Below, piece after piece: positions 1 through 11,959 of a DNA stretch of 64,000 nt. Location of the stretch: positions 1 to 64,000 of the forward strand of contig JASANC010002764.1 of the NCBI GenBank assembly GCA_030248135.1, written 5' to 3'. Source of the DNA: Theristus sp. LFF4_11. Lineage: Eukaryota > Nematoda > Chromadorea > Monhysterida > Xyalidae. A program made the position numbers and the translations under genes. The notes below the pieces were generated by a model, which was not told where the DNA came from, did not search any database, and was given only the letters and a program-made list of their open reading frames with translations. Within the stretch, counting starts at the first letter, position 1; each line of letters starts with the position of its first letter.

Positions 1-3000
1 GACGCCAGCGTGATCAAGTTTCTGGTGCACATGACGAATCACTAGATTTGTGTACTGGTCATTCTTCGGCAGGAGAATTGACGATTTGGCTGCATACATT
101 CAGCTGGCTGTTGCTGAGTCGACCGTGTACATCGCAGCAATCCATCATCGTCGACTTGCAGGCAAAATTGTCGGATGAGCGGCAGGTCATCTTTTTGGCT
201 TCCGAAGCTTCAAATATTTCGGCGAAATGTTTGCTTTGAACTTAGCGCTCTACCACTTTCTGTGCTTCGATCAACTCCCTATCAGCATCGAGTGGCTTCG
301 TGACATCGAAGTAGGACGATGACAATCCAGCCAGGTGAATTGAACTGCCTGCGTTTTGCGTAAGTCAACGGCACTATGCAGGCGATTCAGCTGTGAGAAT
401 CGAGCGATGTCAACGATTTCGCTTTCGTTTTCCACTTGTGCGCTGAGTTCTACCACGTCTTCTTTGTTTCCAGTTGATCGTGAGTGCTTCACCATCGGCG
501 GTTTCATCGTAGCAGCTCAGAATTCTTCAGTTTTGCTGTAAAAATTGGGCCCGTGTCGCCACACCAAGCTGCTTCGTTCTTTCAGTTCTTCGACTGGAAG
601 CATTCGGAGTTGCGCAATCAGCTGGATTGAGCTCAGTAGGGACGTAGCGAACTGATGCGGCACATTTCTGAATTTCTCGACACGATTCTTCACGAATACT
701 CCTTTTTTGGTTTCTCGGTTTGTCCAACCCAATGCTGCTCTTGAATCAGTCCAGATGAACGATGCTGCAATTGAGAGACTAGCTTGTTTCTGCACGAACG
801 TCAAAATCTTCGAACCGATGTAGATCGCCAGTAGTTCCATCTTCGGAATGGTTGTTGGCTTCAGCGGTCCAAGACGATTCTTTGCAAACAACAGATGACA
901 CGTAATGCTATCGACGTCAACAACGCGCAAGTACACTGCGGCTGCGTAGACCCTTTCACTTGCATCTACGAAGCAGTGCAACTGTAGCACCGAATTCTCG
1001 CTGTTTGGGATGAATCGAGGAAACCATATGTCGTTCAGATGCTGAAAGATCGTCCTCGATAATCTTCCAGCGACTCAGCAGTTCGTCATTGACCTTTTCG
1101 TCCCAGTTCAGGCCTTTGCGCCAGAGATCCTGTAGAAAGATTTTGCTGGAATCGTCGCTGGCGTCGAAGTAGCCCAGTGGATCGAAAACTGATGCGATGA
1201 CGTGCAGACAATATCCTCTTGGTAACTTCGGCCTCAGCCACGAGCTTCGGACCTTGAAGAACCAGCTGGTCGAGCTGCGTATTCCATTTGATGCCCAATA
1301 CTGCCGTTTCGACTCCATCGACACCATCTTCAAACGGCAATGCATTCGATCAGAGCACTGGAATTCGACGCGGGCAACGGTCATCGTTGCATCTTTGAAC
1401 AATTCTTTCAGTTCTTTGTGCGACCCTGATTGCTGCAACGTCATTGGCGACACCTGTGACGATATTGTCGATATAGAGTGACGGCAGAAGCTGACGAGCG
1501 ATAGGTGATGCCGGGAGTGCTCAACAGATGGTAGACAACAGCAGCAGAAGAAATGGCGATGATACGATGCCGAATGGAACGCGAACAAAGCGTTATGCGT
1601 TGATATTCTCCGGTGTAGCTGGTTTGCTGAAATCCTTAAGTGGGAGAAATCTCGTGCAATCGCGATCCTGATGCTGGATTACGATTTGAAGAAACGCTTT
1701 TTCAATGTCGGCAAGAATCGCAATTTTGTTGAGCGGAATTTCATCGACGATCCACAAATCTGACATGCGTGCCAGTCCTCGGTACGTACATTCTGGTGAG
1801 ACTGCAGTCATCTTCTTTCGTCGAGCAGACGCATCGTAGACAATTCGATATGGTGTTGTCTTAGCTTGATTTGACGACACAGTGATACGGTAGGTAATGA
1901 ACTGATTCATCCGGCGTGTCAGGCTTTTACGCTCGATGATGCCCTTTCGAGAATTGTTCTTCGAGAATTCTGTGCCACATGCTGCCGTAGAGCGTCGTCT
2001 TTGTTCGACTTTTTCCGGACGATTGACTGTAGCCGATTGACTGCCAATTCGTGAGTTCGTCGTAGGAACTTTGGCGGTTTCTTCGATCCACGGCCATGAC
2101 AGACGTGATATCGACCATTTTCAACGACGACGGTATCCAGGTATTTCTGAAGTGCTACGGCGTCGTGGTTCTGGTCCGGCTTGTCCGTTATGCCTATCGT
2201 TTCCGATGCCAAAGACTGTTGTGCGTCCTGCTCTAGCTACTCGAGAGATGGACAGTTCGTCGAGAATCAACAGTGATGCTGTGCACGAGACAGCATCCAT
2301 TCGCGACCGCTTGGTGATTCGGCTGGCGTGTAACGTCCTCCCAGCATGAAGCCGAGTTTTGATGGCACTAATCCGGAGTCCGGATGGCAAAACGATTGGC
2401 GGAGTACCGTCGGTTCCGATGATGTCGTGGTAGAAATCGGCACCAATGAGGGCATTCGGTTCAAACTTTGCCTCGGTACAAAGCAGGTCTGAGGCTAGAC
2501 TGTCGGGTGGAACTCAGTTGATTCGTTCGACGTCATCGCTAACAGAGTACAGGACGGCTGTGCGGGTACGTAATTCGGGGGTACTTTTGGTCGCTCTCCA
2601 CTCAGAGTAGACTGCGGCGTCTTTCAGCTGCGTAAAGAACGTGACATCGAATGAGCGAGATTGATTCCTTTTTCGCTGCAAACGTGGGCAAAGTCGACAG
2701 ATCGACGCCTTCGGTCTGCAGTTTCAGATGCTTGCGCAGGCGATCCGAGATGAATGTGTTTCCGGAACCGGAATCATTGATGATCTTGGCATTGACAAAG
2801 CAGGTCCGGGTTGCTTAGGGTTGACCAGAGATGCTTCGGCGATCAGCTAAATTCCTTTCAATCGTTTCCACGGACAAAAAGCAAGAGTGACGGCTTGAAA
2901 CTTGGCGAATAGAAGTAGGATTACGATTGTCAGAAGTTTTCTCGGTGTTGCCTTTCGTGTCAGAACGTTTATTTTGGTTTGCAGATCCACCAAGCTTCTT

Positions 3001-5715
3001 CGGACGCATTGCTCAGATGTGTGAGTCATGCTTTTGCGAGTAAAAACACGGGCGCATTCGTCGCTGACAATCTTTTTTTGCAATATACTGGGTCATTTAA
3101 AGCATTTGAAACAACGTCGACTTTTTGTCAGTTGTGCGCGGCAGTCGGCAAATGGTTAATTCGGACATGATCGTTGTAGTAATCGTCTGCGTCACAAAAA
3201 AATGCCGCGGAACCGCCTTTTCGGGCTTCTTTTCGGATTTGGCAAGCATTATACCGACTTATTGCCTTTGCTTCTTTTCTTTCGTTTTCTTTGGCGTTGT
3301 TTCTGTCTTCTGACTTGATTCTGAAACAGCGAGCACGTCGAAGTGAAGTGCTTGTTCTGTTTCATTGACTTGTTCGTCTTCTTCAACTCCTTGTATAAGC
3401 TCCGTCGGCAGAAGCGTTAGGGTTGTTGGTACGACCAAGTCACTCTTTGATGATGATGACATCCAACAACGCTTGGCGGAACGTCGAAATCGTCCAATCT
3501 ATCGTAGTCGGTTTTCGATGTTCAAGATCGGCTAGAACACTGTATGGCAGCTTCTCCTGGATCAGACGAATGACGATTGAGCGACCTCCACCGATGTCGA
3601 TGTCTTCACCCTGCTGAATCAACTGACGTAGGATGCGGTCAGCAGTGTCAACAGTTTTGCAAATATCCCTTCACTTTTTCTGATGCCTTTGGCAGTGTTC
3701 GCAGTTGTGCGTGCAGCGTATCGCGAATCGTTCCACGGTCGCCGAACCGACGAAAAAGAGCGTCGATTGCTTGGGCGTAATTTGCGTCCGTCAACGGTAT
3801 ACCTTCAACGACGTCTGCGGCGCGTCCGGTCAGTGGGCTCTTCAGATGGCCGGGCCTTCGTGGACGTCGGGCAGCAGCTGGTTGTGGACTCCAACTACAA
3901 ACTTCTCCCAGAAAAACTAGTGAAATTCAGGACATTTCCGTCGAAAGGTGGGATTGCCAGCTCAGAGAGTTTCAGTAAGAGATAGTGGGGAAGGAACTGA
4001 GGGACTGGGCATGGCTGTGGCGCACTGGACAGGGGGGCACTGCGAGCTGGGTTTGTGGTTTGCAGCGGGTAGACCCTGCCAATTACACTACCACTCGCTC
4101 GCACGTTGCTACTCGGCATAAAAGCACTCGGTACACTACTGCTGACATGCATTGAACTTGGAGCAAAAGTACTACTGAATGAATCACTGCTGAATGGTCC
4201 TTGAATGTTACTGATCACATTCGCATCAGAAGCTGAAACACTGTTAACGTACGACTGCGGAACACCATGCGGTACCAAGCTGACGTGCGGTTGTCCACCA
4301 CTGTACGGCGGCGCGATGCTGGCGTACGGCTGCCCAACACTGTACGGCGGCGCGACGTTGGCGTACGGCTGCCCAACACTGTGCGACGGCGCGACGTTGG
4401 CGTACGGCTGCCCAACACTGTGCGACGGCGCGACGTTGGCGTACGGCTGCCCAACACTGTGCGACGGCGCGACGTTGGCGTACGGTTGCCCAACATTGTA
4501 CGACGGCACGACGTTGGCGTACGGCTGCCCAACATTGTGCGACGGCGCGACGTGGCGACGGGGGGAGGCGCGACGTTGGCGAACGGACCCAACCGACGAC
4601 GGCGCGACGCTGGCGTACAGCCAACACGAACGACGGCGCGACGTTGGCGTGCGTGCCCAACACTGTGCGACGGCGCGACGTTGGCGTCGGCTGCCCAACA
4701 CTGTGCGACAGCGCAGAGCCAGACAGGACGGTGCCCACACTGTGCGTCGGCGCGACGTTGGCGTACGGCTGCCCAACACTGTACGACGGCGCGACGTTGG
4801 CGTACGGCTGCCCACCCCTGTGCGGACGGCGCGACGTTGGCGACGCTGCCAGCACTGTGCGACGGCTGCACTGGCGTGAGCTGCCCAACATTGTACGACG
4901 GCGCGACGTTGGCGTACGGCTGCCCAACACTGTACGACGGCGCGACGTTGGCGTACGGCTGCTCAACATTGTGCGACGGCGCGACGTTGGCGAACGGCTG
5001 CTAACACTGTGCGACGGCGCGACGTTGGCGAACGGCTGCCCAACACTGAACGACGGCGCGACGTGGGAGGGCAGAACGACGGCGCGACGTTTGACATCAG
5101 CGGCGGCCCATTGAATGACACCGAAGTTGGCACGGTTGCCGGAAATTGCACATTCGGCACAGAAAAAGACGGCTGCGACATTATTGATGGTGCACCAGCT
5201 GTGCTGACGACGGTCGAGACTGACTGCGTAGCTACAGTCAGCGTGTCCGCTGAGAGTTCAGCGGTTGGCGTGCAGACGGCGTCTGAAGTGATCGCAGATG
5301 GTGCAGGCGACGTTGCCGGCGACTGACTGGACGCACCCATGCGCGTCAGGTGATCCTCGATTTCGACGAGAATTGTCTCAAGTTCGTTGAGCTGACGTTC
5401 GGCTTGCTGAATTAGCGGCAAAAAGTCTGATGACTTGTCGTCGTATTTTTGCTGATCGGCATCACGTTCAGCACCCGAAGGCAGTTGCTCGATGTGGTTG
5501 ATCCAGTCAGCATTGAGACCGTTGATAGCAGTGATTGTTTTTTCGATTGCTCGTTTAGCGTTTAGAGCGGTGTAGTACTTGTCCCGAAGTTGCTGAACCA
5601 TGCATTCGCGACTGGCTGTTGAATTGAACAACGGATGGAACTGTGGAACTTTTTGCAGTTGAGAACGTAGAGTTGCAGTTCTGAGTCCAAGTTGTTGTCG
5701 AAAGATGCCAGACAT
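1..5715 (-). pseudogene. BEL/Pao LTR retrotransposon gag-pol, degraded and truncated by the window edge
   Basis: Read on the minus strand, this holds the modules of a BEL/Pao polyprotein in order. A gag-like start (5715–~5100; MSGIFRQQLG, then a helical segment) is followed by a tandem-repeat region and a DUF1759-like stretch near 3960 (LAIPPFDGN). A peptidase-like region lies at about 2200–2800. Reverse transcriptase follows at 1593–1910 (RIVYDASAR, ADIEKAFLQI), with its catalytic YIDN box near 1470, and RNase H at about 520–990 (CFVDASERVYAAAVY, WTDSRAALGW). The region expected just before the integrase is at 271–507; integrase and 3' LTR lie beyond base 1. The reading frame shifts many times between modules, so the copy cannot make a full polyprotein as read. 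Some shifts could be sequencing errors. YIDN rather than YVDD is, to my knowledge, common in this superfamily. Family assignment is firm; activity is unlikely. Confidence 0.88.
4292..5090 (-). repeat. 39-bp tandem array coding a 13-residue repeat inside the BEL gag
   Basis: A 39-bp unit is repeated head to tail, seen for example as the same 11-mer at 4331 and 4370. On the minus strand each unit encodes 13 residues of the type QPYANVAPSHSVG. Because 39 is a multiple of three and the unit has no stops, several frames on both strands stay open, which creates long shadow ORFs. Units at 4292–4560 and 4880–5040 are regular. The middle (about 4560–4870) has units of irregular length that break the frame. 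Confidence 0.9.
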
Positions 5716-5786
5716 TTTGTCGAGTTAGAAGAATTGATGACGAATTGAAGTTAGACGGTTCGTTGTAAACAGCAGTGGTCACCAAA

Positions 5787-6113
5787 TGTTTTGATGTTTT
5801 ATTGTGTGAAAAGCAAGACTGGACTAAACTGAACTGTAAGAACTGGCCTCAAGTGCAAGAACTACAAGCACAAACCAGTAGAAACGAACAAGCAACAAGA
5901 ACTGTAGACAAAACATTACACCGTGTTATGCAGCACCATGAAACGTAAGCAAACGCCAATAGGCATTACGTGGATCAACACACAGGATCACAATAATCAA
6001 TAAGCATGCGTTAATGTAAGAAGCTTCAACACAACTTTGCTTTCTCCTTCGGTAATCGGTACTGCTACTCATACACCTAGAATTTTGCCTACACCTAGAG
6101 GGGTATCAAACAT
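5787..6113 (-). repeat. Probable 5' LTR of the BEL/Pao element
   Basis: Just upstream of the gag start on the minus strand there is TTTGGTGACC (plus 5777–5786), which resembles the primer-binding region next to BEL LTRs. It is immediately preceded by ...CAAAACA, a normal LTR 3' end. An AATAAA lies close to that end. The left boundary of the LTR in transcription order is proposed at TGTTTGATACC (plus ~6113), giving TG...CA ends. The matching 3' LTR is outside the window, so LTR identity and target duplication cannot be tested. Confidence 0.5.
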
Positions 6114-6724
6114 TGTTTAAATAAACAAATTATGTCCTAAGCCAAGCCTTTTTAATAAATATGAAACATCTGTCAATGCTGTCTCCTGCTCCCAACGGAA
6201 TCATGAAATATGTAGCTTTACGGGAACCTGCCAATTTTATTTGCGATTTTTTTTAAACTTTTACATTGATTTATTTTGGATAGAAACAATTCACGTGTGA
6301 ACAATTGAACATTTTCATTCGGCTTTGTTTGGTTCGATCACAAAAACTGTTTCAGATATATGTTTTTTAATTGGGATAAAACCGGCAAGCAACTGACGAC
6401 ATCAATATTATATTTTGATTTGTTCGCTGAGTTTGGTGGCTCATGTTCAGCTGTGTAGTTTTTTGTCTGGTCGACAGTTGTAGTTTTTCGCAAAAAATGC
6501 GCTGGAATGGAAAACGATGGCTGTTGCTGCAGTGATGTTCAGCTGACAACGAGAACATCGCAGACACTCCGGAGATGCCAAAAGCGCTCCACAACTGCAC
6601 CACGCCCTATATGTATACAAAAGGATTAACCTTGTGAAAAATATTAAACTTTTTTAAAATAATTTGTGACTTCTGAAACTTGCAGCGATTATCTAAAAAC
6701 AACCGCAGTATGCGTGTATACATT
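6114..6724. other. Gene-free stretch beside the retroelement
   Basis: AT-rich sequence between the BEL element and the first miniature transposon copy. Only short ORFs without domain character are present. I see no promoter or RNA gene. Confidence 0.5.
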
Positions 6725-6899
6725 TCACTCAAACAAAATCTCTAAAAAAAAGGATTCCCGCCATACGGGAGTCATTCCGGAGGCGCTTGCATATCATATG
6801 TGGTTCTTCGAACTCCCTGATTGATTTAGCACAACTTTGATTTTTGAAATTAAAATTTTTTTTAACAAAAATGACGATTTTTGTTTTTTTAACAACCCT
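6725..6899 (+). mobile_element. hAT-like miniature element, family A, 3' fragment
   Basis: Matches the right-hand end of the family A unit: a segment with GTGGTTCTTCGAACTCCCTG, then GACGATTTTTGTTTTTTTAACAACCCT. The left part is missing. Confidence 0.65.
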
Positions 6900-7554
6900 T
6901 TTTAACAACAAAGTGATTAAAAAAAACAAAAATGCCGATTTTTTTTATTCGAAAAATTTTCCTCTAATATGCTCTGAAAACCTCAATTTTGGCAAAATTT
7001 TTCGAAAGTTTAACAAAAATTTTCTTTGATATTACCTCGTAAAACCGTCAGCAGTCCATTTGGGACCGTTTTACCGACTGATTTCAGGCTTCAACAACAT
7101 CTGCGATGAAGTTTTAAAGCGTCCCAAAGTTTGGCTTTCCATTTCCGATGCAGATAAAGTGACGATTCGCCTCGCAATCTAAATTTGAGCGTCTGAGCTG
7201 CTCCGTTTGCAAGCGTTACGTTGTCTGGTTGCTGTTTCGTGTGCTGCCGTCGCGACACATCATCAGAATTGATCGAATTTCAAGCCGGTATGTGTATTTT
7301 CAGTTGGGCTGGGGACAATTAGTGACGTTATGGGGGTCAAAACACAAGAAGAGGTATGGTAACGGTTTGGAAAAGGGGTAAATGAGGTCACCCAAACAAA
7401 ATCTGGAAAGTTCCGCCATACGGGAGGCGATTGCACATCAAATGTGGTTCTTCGAACGAACTCCCTGGTTGATTTAGCACAAACTTTGATTTTTGAAATT
7501 TTTTTTTGAATTTAAAAACAAAAATGACGATTTTTGTTTTTTTTAACAACCCTA
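6900..7554 (+). mobile_element. hAT-like miniature element, family A, nearly full copy
   Basis: Contains the family A core in order: the box at ~6970 (GCTCTGAAAACCTCAATTTT), the ACCTCGTAAAACC box, a middle segment and the terminal TTTAACAACCCTA. The middle segment reads SISDADKVTIRL and CSVCKRYVVW in one frame, which could be a remnant of transposase coding sequence. The left end is degraded. It directly abuts the preceding 3' fragment. Confidence 0.7.
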
Positions 7555-7559
7555 CCCTA

Positions 7560-9060
7560 GAACAGGGGTCGAGCCCGATTTTTAGCGAATCCGAGGGGGG
7601 GGTCCGCCCAAATTTGGGGGGGGGGGGTCGTCCCGGGTGGGGGGGGGGGGGGGGTCGACTTGGTTGGGGGGGGGTTCCCGAGCGAGACCGAAAATTCTAG
7701 GGGGGGGGTCCGAGCGAGACCGAAAATTCTAGGGGGGGGGTCGGACCAAAATTTTTTCTTGACGATGACATTGTCTGGGCAAAAAATGGCTAGTAGGGGT
7801 CGATTTGGGTGGGGGGGGGGGGGTGGGTTCCCGAGCGAGACCAAAAATGCTGGGGGGGGGGGGGGGGGGGGGGGTCGGACCAAAAGTGGTTGAATAAAAG
7901 TGCTAGAAACCACAGCATCCAGTCAAGGCCTCTCTCTAGTCTCTAGTCATACATTTTGCTTTGATTTTCGTTCGGGTCGGGACATCTGAAAGCTACACGA
8001 ACGAGAAACGCTGCACGGGTGAGACTTGATATTGAAGTACAGTATTGAAAACATTGACGTACAAAGTGGTAAATGTATAACAAAGTGGTACGTATACAAA
8101 AAAACATACAATATATATTGAGATACAAACATGCATATAATATAGATACCTACAAATGAGAGAAATATAGAGATATACAAGAGAAAATGTCTCCATCGAA
8201 AGTCAAAATCAAAGGGGGGGGGGTGGTCGACGGTCAGGATTTGGTAGGGGGGGGGGTTGGAAGGTCGAAATCTGGGAGGGGGGGGGTTTGGAAGGTCGAA
8301 ATCTGGGAGGGGGGGGTCTGGCCCCCCCCAAATTCGAGAGGGGGGGGGTATTTTGACCAAAAGGGGGGGGGGGGGGGGTTTGCCCGGTTGGGGGGGGTGA
8401 CGACTTGTTTGGGGGGGTACCCCCCACCCCCCCCATCTCGCCCCCTGGGGTGGACCCCCCATAGTTGTTTCAGAGCCGGGGGTTGGGGGCCGATATAGAT
8501 AGCTGGAGCAAATTATTCAGATAGATAGATAGCTGGAAAATTTTGGGGGGGGGGGCGCGTGGGGGCATGTGACTTTGGGGGGGGCGGTCAAAATTTTGAA
8601 ATTTGATAGATAGATAGCTAAAAAGCTAAAATGCTATAAAAACAGCAAAATAATGCTAAAAATACACTAAAAATCAAGTATAAACGCGTATTTTAACTAA
8701 AATTAGCCAAAATTTTCAAGAATTTCGAGCAAAAATGGTCAATTTTGGTCAAAAATTGACTCATTTTATGCCTTCGAAGACAAAAATTTTCAGATAGATA
8801 GCTGGCTGAGAATTTTTTTAGATAGAGCTGAGCCAAAAAAACCTGTCTGATAGAGATAGATTCAAAAAAATTTTTGGGGGGGGGGGGCGGCCCCCCCGAG
8901 GCCCCCCCCTAGAACAACTATGGACCCCCCACAGAAAATTTTGAAAAAATGCACCCCCCCATGGGACCCCCATGGATGGGGGGGGGGTCCCACGTTACCA
9001 TAGGTTGGACCCCCCTCACTTTTTGGTCGGCACCCCCCCCCCCCACGGTACCATACCCCC
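7560..9060. repeat. G-homopolymer-rich low-complexity block with GATA microsatellite
   Basis: Dense runs of 7–18 G on the plus strand (7595–7880 and 8215–8480), then G- and C-runs up to 9060. Between them are short GATA/GATAGCTGG repeats at about 8505–8620 and 8790–8860. The proline- or glycine-rich ORFs here on both strands are by-products of the homopolymers. The G-tracts could form G-quadruplexes. Homopolymer lengths are also error-prone, so exact lengths are doubtful. Confidence 0.85.
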
Positions 9061-9095
9061 CCCCCTTCGAAAATTGTTTTGGGCCCACGGTACTG

Positions 9096-9389
9096 ATCGG
9101 AAATGGTAAGCCAAGCTTTGGGACGCTTAAAAACTTCATCGCAGAATGCAGATGTTGTCGAAGCCTAAAATCAGTCGGTAAACCAGTCCAAAATCGACTG
9201 CTGACGGTTTTACGAGGTACTCGTACTATCAAAGAAAATTTTTGTTGAACTTTCGAAAAATTGTGCCAAAATTGAGGTTTTCAGAGCATATTAGAGAAAA
9301 ATTTTTCGAATTTTTAAAAAAAAAATCGGCATTTTTGTTTTTTTTAATCACTTTTTTTTAAAAAATTTTTTTTTCATTTTTGTTTAACA
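9096..9389 (-). mobile_element. hAT-like miniature element, family A, 5'-end fragment (host of a nested insertion)
   Basis: Family A sequence in reverse orientation, ending in TTTAACAACCCTA. The next copy (9398–10126) is inserted at this end, and the last bases of this fragment form its target-site duplication. Confidence 0.7.
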
Positions 9390-9397
9390 ACCCTACC

Positions 9398-10126
9398 TAG
9401 GGTTGTTAAAAAAAACAAAAATCGTCATTTTTGTTTTTTTTTTAAATTTTTTTTTTTTTTTAAAATTTCAAAAATCAAAGTTGTGCTAAATCAATCAGGG
9501 AGTCCGAAGAACCACATATGATATGCAAGCGCCTCCCGAATGACACCCGTATGGCGGAACTTTGCAGATTTTGTTTTGGTGGGTGACCTCAATTACCCCT
9601 TTTCCAAACCGTCACCATGCCTCTTCTTGTGTTTTGACCTCCAAAACGTCACTAATTGTCCCCAGCTAAGCTAATGCTAAAGTGAAGACAAACATACCGC
9701 CTTGAAATTCGATCAATTCTTCTGATGGTGTCGCGACGACACGACACGAAGCAGCAACCAGACAACGTAGCGCTTGCAAACGGTGCAGCGAGCACAATCG
9801 GACGCTCTGCGAGGCTAATCGTCACCTTATCTGCATCGGAAATGGTAGGCTAAGCTTTGGGACGCTCAAAAACTTCATCGCAGATGTTGTCGAAGCCTAA
9901 AATCAGTCGGTAAAACGGCCCAAAATCGACTGCTAAAGGTTTTACGAGGTATAATCAAAGAAAATTTTTGTTGAACTTTCGAAAAATTGTGCCAAAATTG
10001 AGGTTTTCAGAGCATATTAGAGGAAAATTTTTCGAATTTTTTTTTAAAAAAAAAAAATCGGCATTTTTGTTTTTTTTAATCACTTTTTTTTTTTTAAAAA
10101 AATTTCATTTTTGTTTAACAACCCTA
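9398..10126 (-). mobile_element. hAT-like miniature element, family A, intact copy with 8-bp target duplication
   Basis: A 729-bp unit with terminal inverted repeats TAGGGTTGTTAAA...TTTAACAACCCTA. It is flanked on both sides by the same 8 bp, ACCCTACC (9390–9397 and 10127–10134). An 8-bp target duplication with this kind of end is characteristic of the hAT superfamily. No transposase ORF remains, so it would be non-autonomous. It is nested in another copy of its own family. Confidence 0.82.
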
Positions 10127-10344
10127 ACCCTACCCCCCCTCACGGTGGTCAATCTCAACTCAATTTTTTTCCAAAAATACCGTAATTTTTGCATTTTTCT
10201 TGACGTTTGTGTCTGTCCCTGCATATATTTTGTTGTTTCTGACCAAACAAGCAGCTTCTTTGCACAAAATATTCTGTATTTTACAAGAATTTCTGTGTTT
10301 TTCTGAGGCAAAAATTTGGTATTACCCGTGCGATCCCGTGCACC

Positions 10345-11076
10345 TAGAGATGTAAGGGTCAAAAAAAATTTTTTTTTTAATTTTTTTTTAAAAAGTAAAA
10401 AAAATAAGCATTTTTTTTATTAAAAATTTTTGAAATTTTTCTTTAATGTGCCCTGAAAATGCCGTTTTTGGCATAATTTTTCGAAAGTTCAACAAAAATT
10501 TTCTTTGACTTTACCTTGTCACTTAGTCTTCAACGCTGCAGGTGGTATTCTGGATTGATTTATCGACTGTTTTCAGCCTTGGTGAGTGATGATCGACTCG
10601 CGCATTGAAGTACTTGAGCGTCGCAAAGGCTAGTTCAACAAATTCCGATGTCGCTAAGGTGAGATAGAAGCAGAGAACTCACATTTACGCATCGTTTTTC
10701 AGGATCTCGAAAGGTGGAAATTGCACTGTCTGCCACTGCAAGCGTAACTTCGTTGGTTGCTCGTTGCTGTTTCGCCTCGTGTCGTCAGCATGATCACACC
10801 GGTTTGTTGTGGAACTTGTTTCCATGTTATTTGAGGTGAATTGAGAGGCAAAACACGAGACGTGATGTCGTCGGTGGGAAAATGGGGTCGCCGAAACCAA
10901 GTCTGAAATTTTCACCCTCCTCCCATATGAGTGGGGGTCATATGGTAAGTCGGTGGCTCCTCAGATGGTGATATTCGGACTCCCTGAAAAATTCTGAACA
11001 ACTTTCATTTTAAAAAAAATTAAAAATTTTTTTTTTAAGAAAAAAAATAGAAAATTTTTTTTTCTTGACATCTCTA
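10345..11076 (+). mobile_element. hAT-like miniature element, family B, intact copy with 8-bp target duplication
   Basis: A 732-bp element with ends TAGAGATGTAAGGGTC... and ...CTTGACATCTCTA, flanked by the 8-bp direct repeat CGTGCACC at 10337–10344 and 11077–11084. Its interior is a diverged version of family A, with the same order of boxes (CGAAAGTTCAACAAAAATTT, then a CACTGCAAGCG segment). The two families therefore share an ancestor. No intact ORF was seen. Confidence 0.82.
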
Positions 11077-11114
11077 CGTGCACCCCCCCTCACGAAATTT
11101 TTCTGCCAGTGCAC

Positions 11115-11830
11115 TAGGGTTGTTAAACAAAAATGAAAATTTTTTTTTTTAAAAAAAAAGTGATTAAAAAAAAAACAAAAATGCCGATTTTTTTTTTTTT
11201 TTAAAATTCGAAAAATTTTCCTCTAATATGCTCTGAAAACCTCAATTTTGGCACAATTTTTCGAAAGTTCAACAAAAATTTTCTTTGATTATACCTCGTA
11301 AAACCTTTAGCAGTCGATTTTGGGCCGTTTTACCGACTGATTTTAGGCTTCGACAACATCTGCGATGAAGTTTTTGAGCGTCCCAAAGCTTAGCCTACCA
11401 TTTCCGATGCAGATAAGGTGACGATTCGCCTCGCAGAGCGTCCGATTGTGCTCGCTGCTCCGTTTGCAAGCGCTACGTTGTCTGGTTGCTGCTTCGTGTC
11501 GTGTCGTCGCGACACCATCAGAAGAATTGATCGAATTTCAAGGCGGTATGTTTGTCTTCACTTTAGCATTAGCTTAGCTGGGGACAATTAGTGACGTTTT
11601 GGAGGTCCAAAAACACAAGAAGAGGCATGGTGACGGTTTGTGAAAGGGGGAATGGGGGTAACAAAAAAAAAACGCAGAAAAGGCCGTATGGGGGAATTGG
11701 GGGGGGGGTATAATATAAGGTGTGGTGGATTGGGTGATTGATTGAGTTAAAATTTTTGTGTTTTTTGATTTTTTTTTATAAAAAATTTTTTTTAATAAAA
11801 AAAAAATGACGATTTTTGTTTTTTTTAACC
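11115..11830 (+). mobile_element. hAT-like miniature element, family A copy
   Basis: Begins TAGGGTTGTTAAAC and runs through all family A boxes, ending near GACGATTTTTGTTTTTTTTAACC, where the terminal repeat is lost. G- and C-rich tracts start at the broken end. Confidence 0.7.
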
Positions 11831-11959
11831 GGTCCCCCCCCTCCGGAAAATTTGCGGCCCGTGCACCCCCCCCTCACCGAGAAGGCACCTGACCCCCCCC
11901 CCTCTAAAATTAGGCAAACACCCCCCCTCACCCGAGGTCCCGCTTTCGCTACTGGCCCA

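Noticed and set aside
4205..5326. Long open frames on the plus strand over the 39-bp repeats (224, 245, 156 and 105 codons)
   Set aside because: The repeat unit has length divisible by three and no stops in several frames, so open frames arise on both strands. Only the minus-strand gag frame continues into recognisable retroelement sequence.
7506..9248. Proline- and glycine-rich ORFs on both strands
   Set aside because: They are translations of G- and C-homopolymers and have no start context, splice signals or domain.
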